Origin: Actinocrinis sp046724665
GTDB taxonomy: Bacteria; Actinomycetota; Actinomycetes; Streptomycetales; Catenulisporaceae
DNA length: 17,361 nucleotides
NCBI GenBank assembly: GCA_046724665.1
Contig: JBKOWZ010000190.1
Location: 1 to 17,361, forward strand
Direction of reading: 5' to 3'
Numbering within the stretch: the stretch's first letter is position 1; every line of letters starts with the position of its first letter. Made by a program: the position numbers and the translations under genes. Shown piece after piece: positions 1 to 7,218 of the stretch. The notes beneath the pieces are model-generated. The model made no database searches. It was not told the origin of the DNA and saw only the letters and a list, made by a program, of their open reading frames with translations.

Positions 1-41
1 ACCGCGGGTCTCGTGGGCTCGGAGATGTGTATAAGAGACAG
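1..41. other. Sequencing adapter contamination (Nextera read-2 type)
   Basis: Positions 8-41 match, base for base as I know it, the Illumina Nextera read-2 transposase adapter; 23-41 are the 19-base Tn5 mosaic end (AGATGTGTATAAGAGACAG). The seven bases before it (ACCGCGG) lie where the end of an i7 index would be in the library primer. Read from position 13, this DNA gives the peptide MGSEMCIRDR, a familiar artefact in proteins predicted from contaminated draft assemblies. None of this is genomic; biological sequence starts at about 42. Confidence 0.97.
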
Positions 42-817
42 AGTACTACCTGTACGGCTCCATCCCCAGCTGCGCCCAGAACCCGGTGGCCGACGTGGTC
101 TTCGGCGCCCCCACCAGCACCGGGGTGAGCGGCCTGCTGGGCACCGTGACCAACCCGACCGAGTACAGCAGCTGCGTCGGCGTGTCCAACTTCGCCAGCC
201 AGTCGCTTCTGGGCCTCAACGGCCAGCACGTCGTGCGCGGCTTCACCAGCACCAGCCCCTTCACCAGCGCAGCCTCCGGCCGCTGCCTGACCGCCCCCGC
301 CTCCGCCGCCTACCAGGTCACCCAGATGATCATCCAGGACTGCGCCGCAGCCGGCAGCCAGCGCTGGACGTTCATTCCGGACTCCCCCGCCTCGGCCAGC
401 GCCCCGGCGCCCACCACTCCGATCGGCGCCAACGGCGTGATCCAGGGCACGCTGCGCCTCGGCTTCAACACCACCTCGGGCGACCCTCTGTGCCTGGACA
501 ACGACAGCAACATCGCCCCCGGCACCCCGGCGATCGTCTACCCGTGTCAGCCGAACAACACCAACCAGCAGTGGTACCTGTACCCCGACGGTACCGTGCG
601 CGCCCTGAACTCGGGCCTGTGCCTGGACGTGTACGGCGGCGCCACCACCAACGGCACCCCCGTGGACCAGTGGCCCTGCACCGGAAACAGCAACCAGCGC
701 TGGATCCGCAAAGCCTCGGATACCAGGCTCTTACGACCGACCGCCCCGACATACGACCCCTGGCCGGCAGACGCCGCCCGGCGCTGTTCGGGCTTGAACC
801 CGGGGCGAGCACGGTGA
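42..817 (+). CDS. Secreted QxW / ricin-B-like lectin-domain protein, 3' part only
   Basis: The reading frame is open from 44, just after the adapter, to TGA 815-817 (about 257 residues), so the 5' end is missing and the ATG at 86 is only an internal Met. Counting from that ATG, the C-terminal half carries ricin-B/beta-trefoil hallmarks: LCLDxxxxxxxxGTPAxxYPC...NQQW, then LCLDVYGG...NGTPVDQWPC...NQRW, and upstream a more diverged GRCLTAP...QDC...SQRW. These QxW repeats bind carbohydrate in known families, so a glycan-binding module on an exported enzyme or wall protein is likely. The missing N-terminus may hold a catalytic domain. The product is rich in Thr, Asn, Ser and Gly, typical of secreted actinobacterial proteins. 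After NQRWIR (near 710) the strong C/G third-position bias disappears and the last 35 or so residues look non-coding, so a frameshift or lost stop near 715 is possible. The frame and lectin call are solid; any enzymatic role is unknown. Confidence 0.8.
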
Positions 818-876
818 GTCCTTCCGCAGCCCGACGCAAGCGGTGGGTCGGGTTCGGATACTGATCGCACGACATA

Positions 877-936
877 GCGAAGCTTCTGGCACACAGACTG
901 TCCGCCCCCGGCGCGACAGTCGGCCAGGAGCTTCGC
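877..936. terminator. Large imperfect inverted repeat, probable terminator of the lectin gene
   Basis: GCGAAGCTTCTGGC (877-890) pairs with GCCAGGAGCTTCGC (923-936), 13 of 14 positions complementary. Nested inside, GACTGTC (896-902) pairs with GACAGTC (915-921). The RNA would fold into a long two-part hairpin about 60 bases after the lectin stop. There is no T-run, which is common in high-GC actinobacteria. It could also be a regulator site upstream of the kinase gene. The rest of the 818-1072 gap shows no convincing gene. Confidence 0.5.
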
Positions 937-1072
937 GCGCTTGTAGCCCGCAGCTTCGCCCACCGGGCTGCGCTTGGTCTAGTCTTGGTGCGTTCTCGAA
1001 GCGATTCGAACAGAGACTGTGGTAGCGCTCTGACACACGAGTCCTGAATTATCGTCTGGGCTGGGAGGCGTC

Positions 1073-2092
1073 GTGCCGGAGAGTCTGACCAAGCGTCGCG
1101 TCGACGCAGCTACCCTGGACGCGCTGATCGCACACGCGTTCGGAGTGCGGACCGGGATCGCGGACTGCCGGGAACTGAGTGACGGCTTCTTCAATGCCGC
1201 CTTCCGGCTGCAACTCACCGACGGGCGCGACGTCGTGCTCAAGATCTCGCCGCCGCCGGGCGCCGCGCTGCTGAGCTACGAGCGCGACATCATGCGCGCC
1301 GAAGTCGAGTTCTTCCGCGCGGCCGCCGCCACCGGCATACCGCAGCCGCAGCTGCTGCACGCCGGACTCGACCGCACCGTCATCGACGGCGATTACATCG
1401 TGTTGTCCGCGCTCGACGGCGCGACCTGGAGCTCTGTGCAGGAAGAGCTCGACGAGGCGCAGAACGCCGCGCTGCGGCGGCAACTGGGCGGCCACGTCGC
1501 GCGCCTGCACCAGGTGCGCAACCCCAAAGGGCTCTTCGGCTATCCGGCACTGCCGGAGTTGTCCGCTCCGACATGGCCCGACGCGTTCGCTGCCATGATC
1601 GGGGTGTTGATCGAGGACGCGCACCGGTACGGCGTCGCACTGCCCGCGTCGGACAGCGAGCTGTGGGAGGCGGTCAAGCGCGGCACGGACGCTCTCGCCG
1701 ACATCCGCACGCCGAGCCTGGTGCACTTCGACCTGTGGCCGGGCAACGTCATGATCGCCAAGCCGGCGGCCGGGGGAGCGCCGCGCATCACCGGGCTGAT
1801 CGACGGCGAGCGCGCGATCTGGGGCGACCCGCTCATGGAGTTCGTCGGCATCGACGTCTTCGGCCGCGCCGAGCGCGACCCGGCTCTGTGCGCCGGATAC
1901 GCCGACGTCGGCGGCACGATCGCGGCCGACGACGCGGCACGCCGCCGACTCGCCCTGTACCACCTCTACATGCATCTGCTGCTGCTGGTAGAGATGACAC
2001 CACGCGGCTACACCGACCCGGGCTACCTGGGCTATATGAACGCGCAATGCCCGCAACGCATCGAGGCGGCACTGGCCGAACTCGGTCAATGA
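1073..2092 (+). CDS. Aminoglycoside phosphotransferase / choline kinase family protein (APH fold)
   Basis: This 339-residue cytosolic protein has the eukaryotic-like kinase fold used by APH enzymes. Visible landmarks in order are a beta-strand lysine in DVVLKI (K57), an acidic helix (E77/E79), the Brenner/catalytic motif HFDLWPGN with H218, D220 and N225, and the metal-binding IDGE (D244) followed by GDPLMEF, the usual IDWE...GDP block with Gly for Trp. The length fits the family. GTG 1073 is chosen because GGGAGG (1063-1068) sits five bases upstream. Such enzymes transfer phosphate from ATP to aminoglycosides, macrolides, homoserine, choline or sugars (fructosamine kinases have a similar layout), so the substrate cannot be read from sequence. 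The gene appears to be transcribed alone, with gaps on both sides and no cell-wall or antibiotic gene clearly linked. The call of APH-type kinase is secure; calling it a resistance gene would not be. Confidence 0.88.
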   Translation: MPESLTKRRVDAATLDALIAHAFGVRTGIADCRELSDGFFNAAFRLQLTDGRDVVLKISPPPGAALLSYERDIMRAEVEFFRAAAATGIPQPQLLHAGLDRTVIDGDYIVLSALDGATWSSVQEELDEAQNAALRRQLGGHVARLHQVRNPKGLFGYPALPELSAPTWPDAFAAMIGVLIEDAHRYGVALPASDSELWEAVKRGTDALADIRTPSLVHFDLWPGNVMIAKPAAGGAPRITGLIDGERAIWGDPLMEFVGIDVFGRAERDPALCAGYADVGGTIAADDAARRRLALYHLYMHLLLLVEMTPRGYTDPGYLGYMNAQCPQRIEAALAELGQ

Positions 2093-2365
2093 CCGGCGCA
2101 AGCCCCTGACGCCTGAAGGCATTCGCAGAGCCCGGCACCCGCCTGAACTACGCTGTCGAGGCCTGGGAGATGGATCCGCTCGTGATCAATGGCGAGTTCG
2201 GGGAACGATGAGCCGTTTGGGCGCAGACTCTCCAGCGCTCCGAGTGGACGAATGACTGTGCGCGTCCGGGTCGCCTGTCGGATACTCAACTCATTGAGCG
2301 TGGTCTCGTCAGTTGCCGTGATCGCATCCGGGGCGGTGGCACGGACGGCCACATGAATCAAGTGG
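2093..2365. other. Gap between kinase and ABM genes; possible gene remnant
   Basis: The gap is 273 bases. An open stretch in one plus frame (2110-2211, ending TGA) encodes a plausible peptide with EAWEMDPLVINGEFGE but has no start codon near a ribosome binding site, so it may be the 3' relic of a lost gene. A minus-strand frame spanning 2086-2379 (GTG start, 97 codons) also fills the gap, but it has only moderate third-position GC and no Shine-Dalgarno sequence. A short inverted repeat CTCAA/TTGAG lies at 2285-2298. The ABM gene promoter must lie in this gap, but I cannot assign its boxes. Confidence 0.35.
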
Positions 2366-2689
2366 GTGAGGGCGATCACAGAACGGATATTGACCGAGGT
2401 CAGCGCGGTTGTCGCGCCGGAACGCGAGGCTGACCTCGTCGCGGCCTATCGTGATTTGGTCGCGCATCCCGTGCCCGATGGGTTGCTGCGAACCGAGCTG
2501 CTGCGCGGGCAGAATGGACGATGGTGTATCCAAACGTTGTGGCGTGACCGCGCCGCGCTAGACGCCATGCGTGCGGACCCGGACGGCCCGGCGGCGCCCC
2601 GGCTCTTCCGCGATGTCGGCGCCGACCCTGAACTCGCACTGTTTAACGTCGAGGTCCATCGCCACATCACGACGGGCGAAACGAGCTGA
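2366..2689 (+). CDS. Small ABM-fold protein (antibiotic biosynthesis monooxygenase-like)
   Basis: This 107-residue protein has no signal peptide or membrane segment. It shows the ABM / dimeric alpha-beta-barrel pattern: an early hydrophobic strand (ILTEVSAVVAP), a helix EREADLVAAYRDL, a strand ending LLRTELLRGQNGRWCIQTLWRDRAALDAM, and a last strand ALFNVEVHRHI. Family members are cofactor-free monooxygenases, haem-degrading enzymes or proteins of unknown activity; no catalytic residue can be assigned here. GTG 2366 is the only start near the beginning of the conserved region in this frame, and the site upstream (AGTGGG) is weak. TTG 2390 would cut into the first strand. The gene stands alone between the kinase and a small secreted protein, with no biosynthetic partner visible, so an antibiotic-pathway role is not supported. 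The fold call is fairly sure and the start less so. Confidence 0.7.
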   Translation: MRAITERILTEVSAVVAPEREADLVAAYRDLVAHPVPDGLLRTELLRGQNGRWCIQTLWRDRAALDAMRADPDGPAAPRLFRDVGADPELALFNVEVHRHITTGETS

Positions 2690-2738
2690 CATCCACGCGC
2701 CGGCCTGGTGCCCCGCTGTAAGGCGACGTAGTCGGCGA

Positions 2739-2750
2739 GGCGGCGCCGCC
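2739..2750. repeat. 12-bp perfect palindrome
   Basis: GGCGGCGCCGCC is self-complementary and lies about 50 bases after the ABM stop codon and 118 before the next start. It may be the core of a short terminator or an operator; the sequence alone does not decide. Confidence 0.4.
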
Positions 2751-2762
2751 GTGTTCGGGCAA

Positions 2763-2786
2763 TATGCTCATATGCTCATACGCTCA
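2763..2786. promoter_or_regulatory. Triple 8-bp direct repeat upstream of a secreted-protein gene
   Basis: TATGCTCA, TATGCTCA and TACGCTCA follow one another without spacing in a locally AT-rich patch, ending 81 bases before the GTG at 2868. The placement suits a regulator-binding array or a promoter region, but replication slippage would look the same. No clear -35/-10 pair was identified. Confidence 0.45.
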
Positions 2787-2867
2787 CCCGATCGGCTGTC
2801 GGTTGTTGCAGGTGAGCTGGACATCGCCGAGGTTGGGCAAGGGACCGACCGACCTCTGGGAGAACCC

Positions 2868-3377
2868 GTGATAGCGATTCATCGGACCGGCTTCGTCCTT
2901 GCCGCGTCGCTGCTAGCCTCGGTCGGCGTGCTTGTCGGCAACGCGCACGCGAGCGACTTGCCCGGCCTCGAGGTGGCCGCCGTCAACTGTGTGGACTTCG
3001 ATTCCTCCGGCAACATCGTCGGAGCGAACTTCATGGAACTCATCGGCGCCGGCTCGGTTGAACAGGAGCCGGTTCCGTTCAACGCGACCAGCGCGAAGTG
3101 CACCAGCGACCCGGGCAGCACTGGTCTCATGGTGGTGACGGCCACCTTCGGCAACGGGATCACTCAGACGGTGAACCTCCGGCCCGGCCGCAGCGGCACC
3201 ATCCTTGCGGCCAGGCCGGCGCCGGGCACGTCCCTGAATGCCGGCGGCGGGCCGAAGGTGCCGGGGATGCTGCGCCTGACAGGGAAGCTCCAGGTGGGAT
3301 CCGCTCTGCCGTGCGTCTTGCCGTTCTGGCGTGTGAGCGGATCACTGGTGCGAGTGACGGATGTCTGCCTGAATTGA
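2868..3377 (+). CDS. Small secreted protein of unknown function
   Basis: The product is 169 residues. GTG 2868 is chosen because GGGAGA (2858-2863) lies five bases upstream and the frame then opens with a classic signal peptide: a short basic start (VIAIHR), a hydrophobic core (TGFVLAASLLASVGVLV) and a cleavage site AHA-SD near residue 28. The frame stays open far upstream, but that part lacks coding bias and would bury the signal peptide. The mature part is about 140 residues, beta-rich by eye, with exactly four cysteines (C41, C78, C149, C167), suggesting two disulphide bonds outside the cell. It has a Gly/Pro-rich middle (RPAPGTSLNAGGGPKVPG). I do not recognise a family. It converges on the large CHAP-domain gene that ends 53 bases further on. 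Gene and export are likely; function is unknown. Confidence 0.72.
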   Translation: MIAIHRTGFVLAASLLASVGVLVGNAHASDLPGLEVAAVNCVDFDSSGNIVGANFMELIGAGSVEQEPVPFNATSAKCTSDPGSTGLMVVTATFGNGITQTVNLRPGRSGTILAARPAPGTSLNAGGGPKVPGMLRLTGKLQVGSALPCVLPFWRVSGSLVRVTDVCLN

Positions 3378-3395
3378 TCGCCGGGGGAGCCGGTC

Positions 3396-3419
3396 GGCCG
3401 TTGCTTACGACGGACGGCC
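3396..3419. terminator. Possible hairpin between convergent genes
   Basis: GGCCGT (3396-3401) and ACGGCC (3414-3419) form a 6-bp stem with a 12-base loop. It lies between the stop of the small secreted gene (3377) and that of the minus-strand CHAP gene (3431). A second small stem CGAGC/GCTCG surrounds the minus-strand stop. No T-tract is present, so this is only a weak candidate for a shared terminator. Confidence 0.3.
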
Positions 3420-3430
3420 TCGACGAGCAC

Positions 3431-6103
3431 CTACGGCTCGCCGCCGTCTGCGGAGTGTCCGTCGCTGGTCGCCGACGCCGACCACGGGCCGCCGTGCGCC
3501 TGCCAGGGTAGGTCTCCTGTCCATGGCGGTCTGCATCCACACCACAGGAGGCCGGCACCCTGGTGCGGCGCTGATGCACCGGGTGTCGTGCGTGCATGGC
3601 GGGGACTTCTGCCGGAGCAGTAGATGGCGGACCAGTTCGCGATCTGGCATGGCGCGAGCAGCGAGACGCTCTGCGTCTGCCAGATCGCCGGAGTGCACTG
3701 CGCGCCGGGCTCCAGCCTCTCGCGGCAGAAGGGCGCGGGCGCGGTCTTCGGCGGCCGGGTCGCGAGAACCGTCACCCTTGCGACGTTCGAAGGCGCGCTG
3801 AGAGCGACACCGGTCCACGTGGCTGCCCGCACTCGCAGCAGGACCTTGGCATGGAGCGTCAATGACGGAGCGTCTACGCAGGTCCAGGTCGGGGCGTCGG
3901 GGCACGGGCGGTCGGTGAGCGCAGTGTTGGTGCCGGACCAGCGGCTTTCGTCAGCGCAACCGGACGCGTCGGCGTTGCAGCGCTCGATGAAGTACCAGAA
4001 CATCCCGCCGGAGTCGCGCCAGCGTAGATGCACTCCGTGCCGGTCAGACGCGGCTGTGAGTCCCGTCGGCGGCGGCGCTGGCGACGCGTCGCATACGTCG
4101 GCCGCGCCATTGTCGTGCCAGGTCATGCCCTGCATGGGAACGCGGGCGTGGTGCGTGAGTTGAGCAGCGGCCGCAGGCGGCATCGCGACCGGGCTCGCGG
4201 CCGGGTCCGGATCGGCGGGCAGCGCGATGTCGTAGAAGCGCGGCTGATCAATGTAATCGTCGTACGTTGATTCCTCGCTCATGCAGGCGTTGTCGACGGC
4301 GGTGCTGTGAACGCTGTAGCCGAGGACCAGGTGGCCGCCGCTGTCGAGTGCTGGATGCAGCCGGTACTGATCGGTGTAGTGCCCGATCGAAGATGTTCCG
4401 GGGTCGCCGGGCACAGGCGCGGTGAACAGCGGTGTCTTGGATGCGGGCGAGAACGCGTAGGGGTGATCGGCGTAGTAGGCGACGACTTGGCCGGAGTGCT
4501 CGCTGTCCGCCTCCAGGGTGACCAGGACGTAGTGCCCGTGCCAGCGATCGACGCCGCCCGTGCTGATCCCGCCGATCAGGTCGGAAATCCCCGCTTCAGC
4601 CGCCGACCAGCCGTGGTCGGTCAGATATCGCCAGCTGCCGCGGTGCATGAGTTGACCGCGGGGTGCTACTGCGATCCGTAACGAACCCACGGCGGCTTCG
4701 GGTTGGTGGGGGTGCAGTCCATAGATGTAGGTGCACGGAGAGCTGACCGCTACGCAGTCGTCGGATTCGAGCAGCCCGTAGCCCCACGACGTGCATGCCG
4801 AACCATCCGGTGATTCGGCTTCGGCGCAGTCCGGCTGGCTGGCGAGCTCTGTCACGGTGTACGTCTGCGGGTCGGCGATGCTGGCCACCGGCATCGAGGC
4901 CACATCGGTGGCCACGGCGGTCAGCTGATCGCGTACCAGGCCGGGGCCGGGCAGCCGTACCGCATGCATGCGCGAGAACGTCGCGAGCACGGTCGCGCCC
5001 TCGGTCGTGATCGCCTCCGGCCGTAGGAAGTCGTGCTCGGATTCGTTCGCCCCGATAGGAGGTGGCGGGGTGAAGGGGGAGGTCGCGTCGAGTGAACTGC
5101 CGCGTTCACGCAATGGGCCGGTGATGGTGCTAGTGATCACGTTGCCTGTGGCCCGGCTCTGGATGAGCAACGATTGGTGGGGCGACGACGTCTCCCACCA
5201 GTTCTTGGTGCCGTCGGCGTTGACCGGTCCGAAGGAGGTGTCTCCGAACAGCCAGAGGACGCGGCCGTCCGGCAGGAGCGTTGACATGGATCGCTCCCCG
5301 CCGTTCCATGCGCCGCTGCTGTCGGCATATGTGCGGAACATGTTGGTGACGCGGCTGTTGAAAACGGCAGATTTGTAGAATTCCGCGGGGGTGACGAAGG
5401 CGCTGAGCACGAGACCGTCGAGGGCGTCCACAGCGTGGCCGGCAGCGGCCTGGTCCGCCGGAACGGTCAGCTCCACCACCGACGATCGACGGGCGAAGTC
5501 CGCCTCATGCGGCGAGCCGCCGCCTCCCCAGTCTCCGCTCACCGTGTCGAGCGATCCGTCGGCGCTTACGCCGACCACGAGAGCGACGTGCTCCGCTGTG
5601 CCGTCACCATGCCAGGCGTACACCGCCGCGTCGCCGACTCGCGGGCGATACGACGCCGAGGAGTGCAGGCTTCCGGGGTGGGTCAAACCGTAGGTGTAGA
5701 AACTTCCCGCGCCGGCACTTAACGATTGAGTGTCGATGCCCTGGTCGCCCGCGTGAGCCCAGACCCAGCGTACGAAGTCCGCGCACCAGTACTCAGGCTG
5801 CTCGTGATCTGCTCCGCAACTGCCGTCGAAGTCGGCTCCGCCGAGGCTGTTGAGTATCGGCTGCTCGGCGCAGACGCCTGCGCTATGACCGACGTTCGCG
5901 AGCGCCAAGCGGCTGATGGACTCGGCCGTGGTCGCCGCCGCCCGCGGCGCGGCGGCGACCACGAGGGCGACGAGGCAGGCCGCGAGGCAGGTCGCCGCCG
6001 AGATGCGCGATGCGCCCATCAGTACGCGAAAGCGCCGCGACAACCGCCGATCTCGAAGCCTCGGCGCACTGACGACGTCGTTCACGCTGACAGGGACGAC
6101 CAC
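3431..6103 (-). CDS. Secreted CHAP-domain / propeller (DUF4185-DUF5005-like) / Fn3 multidomain protein
   Basis: The product is about 890 residues. An Arg-rich start followed by AATCLAACLVALVVAAAPRAAA (residues 36-57) is an export signal. Residues 58-215 look like a CHAP amidase/peptidase domain: WCADFV with C107 as nucleophile, then EHVALVVG with H172, and a possible third residue D191 in SGDWGG. CHAP domains cut peptidoglycan cross-bridges or stems. Residues 235-650 carry LLPDGRVLWLFGDTSFG and later repeated strands, the pattern of DUF4185/DUF5005 beta-propeller proteins. Residues 672-782 resemble a fibronectin type III domain (PPPTGLTAA...VHLRWRDSG...NVARVTVLA). GTG 6103 gives the longest form with GAGG close upstream; ATG 6019 (M29) would leave the signal core intact. 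Beyond residue 824 (position 3631) third-position GC falls and the last 66 codons look non-coding, suggesting a frameshift or lost stop. The gene is divergent from the SIMPL gene. Domain order is well supported; the substrate is unknown. Confidence 0.82.
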   Translation of the reverse strand: MVVPVSVNDVVSAPRLRDRRLSRRFRVLMGASRISAATCLAACLVALVVAAAPRAAATTAESISRLALANVGHSAGVCAEQPILNSLGGADFDGSCGADHEQPEYWCADFVRWVWAHAGDQGIDTQSLSAGAGSFYTYGLTHPGSLHSSASYRPRVGDAAVYAWHGDGTAEHVALVVGVSADGSLDTVSGDWGGGGSPHEADFARRSSVVELTVPADQAAAGHAVDALDGLVLSAFVTPAEFYKSAVFNSRVTNMFRTYADSSGAWNGGERSMSTLLPDGRVLWLFGDTSFGPVNADGTKNWWETSSPHQSLLIQSRATGNVITSTITGPLRERGSSLDATSPFTPPPPIGANESEHDFLRPEAITTEGATVLATFSRMHAVRLPGPGLVRDQLTAVATDVASMPVASIADPQTYTVTELASQPDCAEAESPDGSACTSWGYGLLESDDCVAVSSPCTYIYGLHPHQPEAAVGSLRIAVAPRGQLMHRGSWRYLTDHGWSAAEAGISDLIGGISTGGVDRWHGHYVLVTLEADSEHSGQVVAYYADHPYAFSPASKTPLFTAPVPGDPGTSSIGHYTDQYRLHPALDSGGHLVLGYSVHSTAVDNACMSEESTYDDYIDQPRFYDIALPADPDPAASPVAMPPAAAAQLTHHARVPMQGMTWHDNGAADVCDASPAPPPTGLTAASDRHGVHLRWRDSGGMFWYFIERCNADASGCADESRWSGTNTALTDRPCPDAPTWTCVDAPSLTLHAKVLLRVRAATWTGVALSAPSNVARVTVLATRPPKTAPAPFCRERLEPGAQCTPAIWQTQSVSLLAPCQIANWSAIYCSGRSPRHARTTPGASAPHQGAGLLWCGCRPPWTGDLPWQAHGGPWSASATSDGHSADGGEP

Positions 6104-6376
6104 GCCTCGATCAGGTCACGGCGGCGATCCCCGAATGGGCCATGCGCCGTGAATATACGCGGATTCGATATAGAACATCAGACATTGAGCTATCCGAGTG
6201 GAATACGGCGTGTCCTGCGCATGACGGCATTTCGGCTCGTGGTGGGCTACTGCCAGGATCCGTCCATGCGGGTCGCGGTCGGCTGCCACGGTACGAGGAC
6301 CCGCGATCGGCGCCATCGTTCCGGGTGCGCTGTCAGCATCCCGGACCCGGTAGATCGCATGAGGAGACGAAGTTCA
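6104..6376. promoter_or_regulatory. Divergent promoter region (CHAP gene / SIMPL gene)
   Basis: This 273-base gap separates two outward-reading genes. The stretch 6149-6200 is markedly AT-rich for this genome (GAATATACGCGGATTCGATATAG and on), with TATA-like boxes readable on both strands, so the minus-strand promoter at least probably lies here. I could not pair a -35 with a -10 at standard spacing. No convincing gene lies within it. Confidence 0.45.
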
Positions 6377-7114
6377 GTGACCGTGAAGAGGAACGCCTTG
6401 ATCCGCGCCGGCGCGACGGCCGTGCTGGCTGCCGCGTTCGGAACCGGGTCGATGACCTCAGCGGCTGCGGCGAGCGGGCCGGGCTCGCCCGGCACGATGA
6501 TCGAGGTGATGGGAACCGGATTCGCGAGTGCCGCGCCGAACGAGATGACGTTCACCGCTTGCGCCTCCACTCAAGCCTCGACTGTTTCCGCCGCGCTGGA
6601 GGCGAACAACGCCGTCTCCTCGAAGGTGAAGGCGACGCTGTCGAAGTCGGGGATCGCGGACGCCGATGTTCAAACCAGCAGCTTCTCGATCGGCCCCGAT
6701 TACAACTACGGCGCACAGCAGAATAGTCAGCCCACGATCGTCGGCTACCGCATCCAGCACTGTGTGGTGTCCACTCTGCGCGATCTGAGCAAGGATGCAA
6801 TGGTTCTGGATGCGGTCGCCGCTGCCGGCGGGAACGACATCCAGATCTCATCCGTGCAGTTCGACGTGTCGGATGCGTCGCAGCTGGAACAGCAAGCACG
6901 CGACGATGCCTATAACGATGCCTACGCCAAGGTCATGCAGGACTCCGCGAACGCGGGGCTGACCACCTGCATCCCCGACACCGTTGCCGACAATTCGGTT
7001 TCGTCCAAGATCCGACCGACGCTCGGGAGTGCGGATGCGCTGCAATCGGTCCCGCTGAGCGAGGGTCAGATTACCCGCCAGGTCACCATTTCTCTGGCTG
7101 AGCGCTGCTATTAG
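6377..7114 (+). CDS. Secreted SIMPL-domain (DUF541) protein
   Basis: The product is 245 residues. GTG 6377 is preferred because AGGAG (6362-6366) lies ten bases upstream; an in-frame ATG at 6359 would overlap that site. Residues 1-33 form a signal peptide (MTVKRNALIRAGATAVLAAAF...AAAAS). Residues 40-200 match the SIMPL/DUF541 family: IEVMGTGFASAAPNEMTF, SKVKATLSKSGIADADVQTSSFSIGPDYNY, TIVGYRIQHCVVSTLRDLSK, a VLDAVAAAGGNDIQISSVQFDVSD block and EQQARDDAYNDAYAKV. Family members are periplasmic or outer-surface proteins (BP26, YggE) tied to oxidative-stress tolerance or forming ring oligomers; the biochemical role is not settled. Four cysteines in the mature part (C62, C129, C198, C244) are not a feature I associate with the family and may form disulphides. 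The next gene follows after 104 bases in the same direction and may be co-transcribed. Confidence 0.88.
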   Translation: MTVKRNALIRAGATAVLAAAFGTGSMTSAAAASGPGSPGTMIEVMGTGFASAAPNEMTFTACASTQASTVSAALEANNAVSSKVKATLSKSGIADADVQTSSFSIGPDYNYGAQQNSQPTIVGYRIQHCVVSTLRDLSKDAMVLDAVAAAGGNDIQISSVQFDVSDASQLEQQARDDAYNDAYAKVMQDSANAGLTTCIPDTVADNSVSSKIRPTLGSADALQSVPLSEGQITRQVTISLAERCY

Positions 7115-7218
7115 TCATGCGGTGTGAGCGATGCCGTGTGTAAGCCGAGTGGGTGGTTTCCGCAGTAGCAGGTGCTTTGAGCAGCATCGGTGACCGGTTG
7201 GCAGAGGAGAACTTGAGC

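Noticed and set aside
795..830. tRNA-like segment on the minus strand
   Set aside because: GTTCAAGCC resembles a T-loop but only two stem pairs form and no cloverleaf follows.
985..1025. tRNA-like T-loop (GATTCGAAC)
   Set aside because: No matching T-stem, anticodon arm or acceptor stem can be drawn.
1049..2122. Long minus-strand frame opposite the kinase gene
   Set aside because: It is a mirror of the plus-strand gene, which has clear kinase motifs. The minus product is Arg/Val/Gln-rich without any domain.
5726..6376. Upstream extension of the SIMPL frame
   Set aside because: It is open but lacks coding bias, overlaps the oppositely oriented CHAP gene and would bury a clear signal peptide and ribosome binding site.
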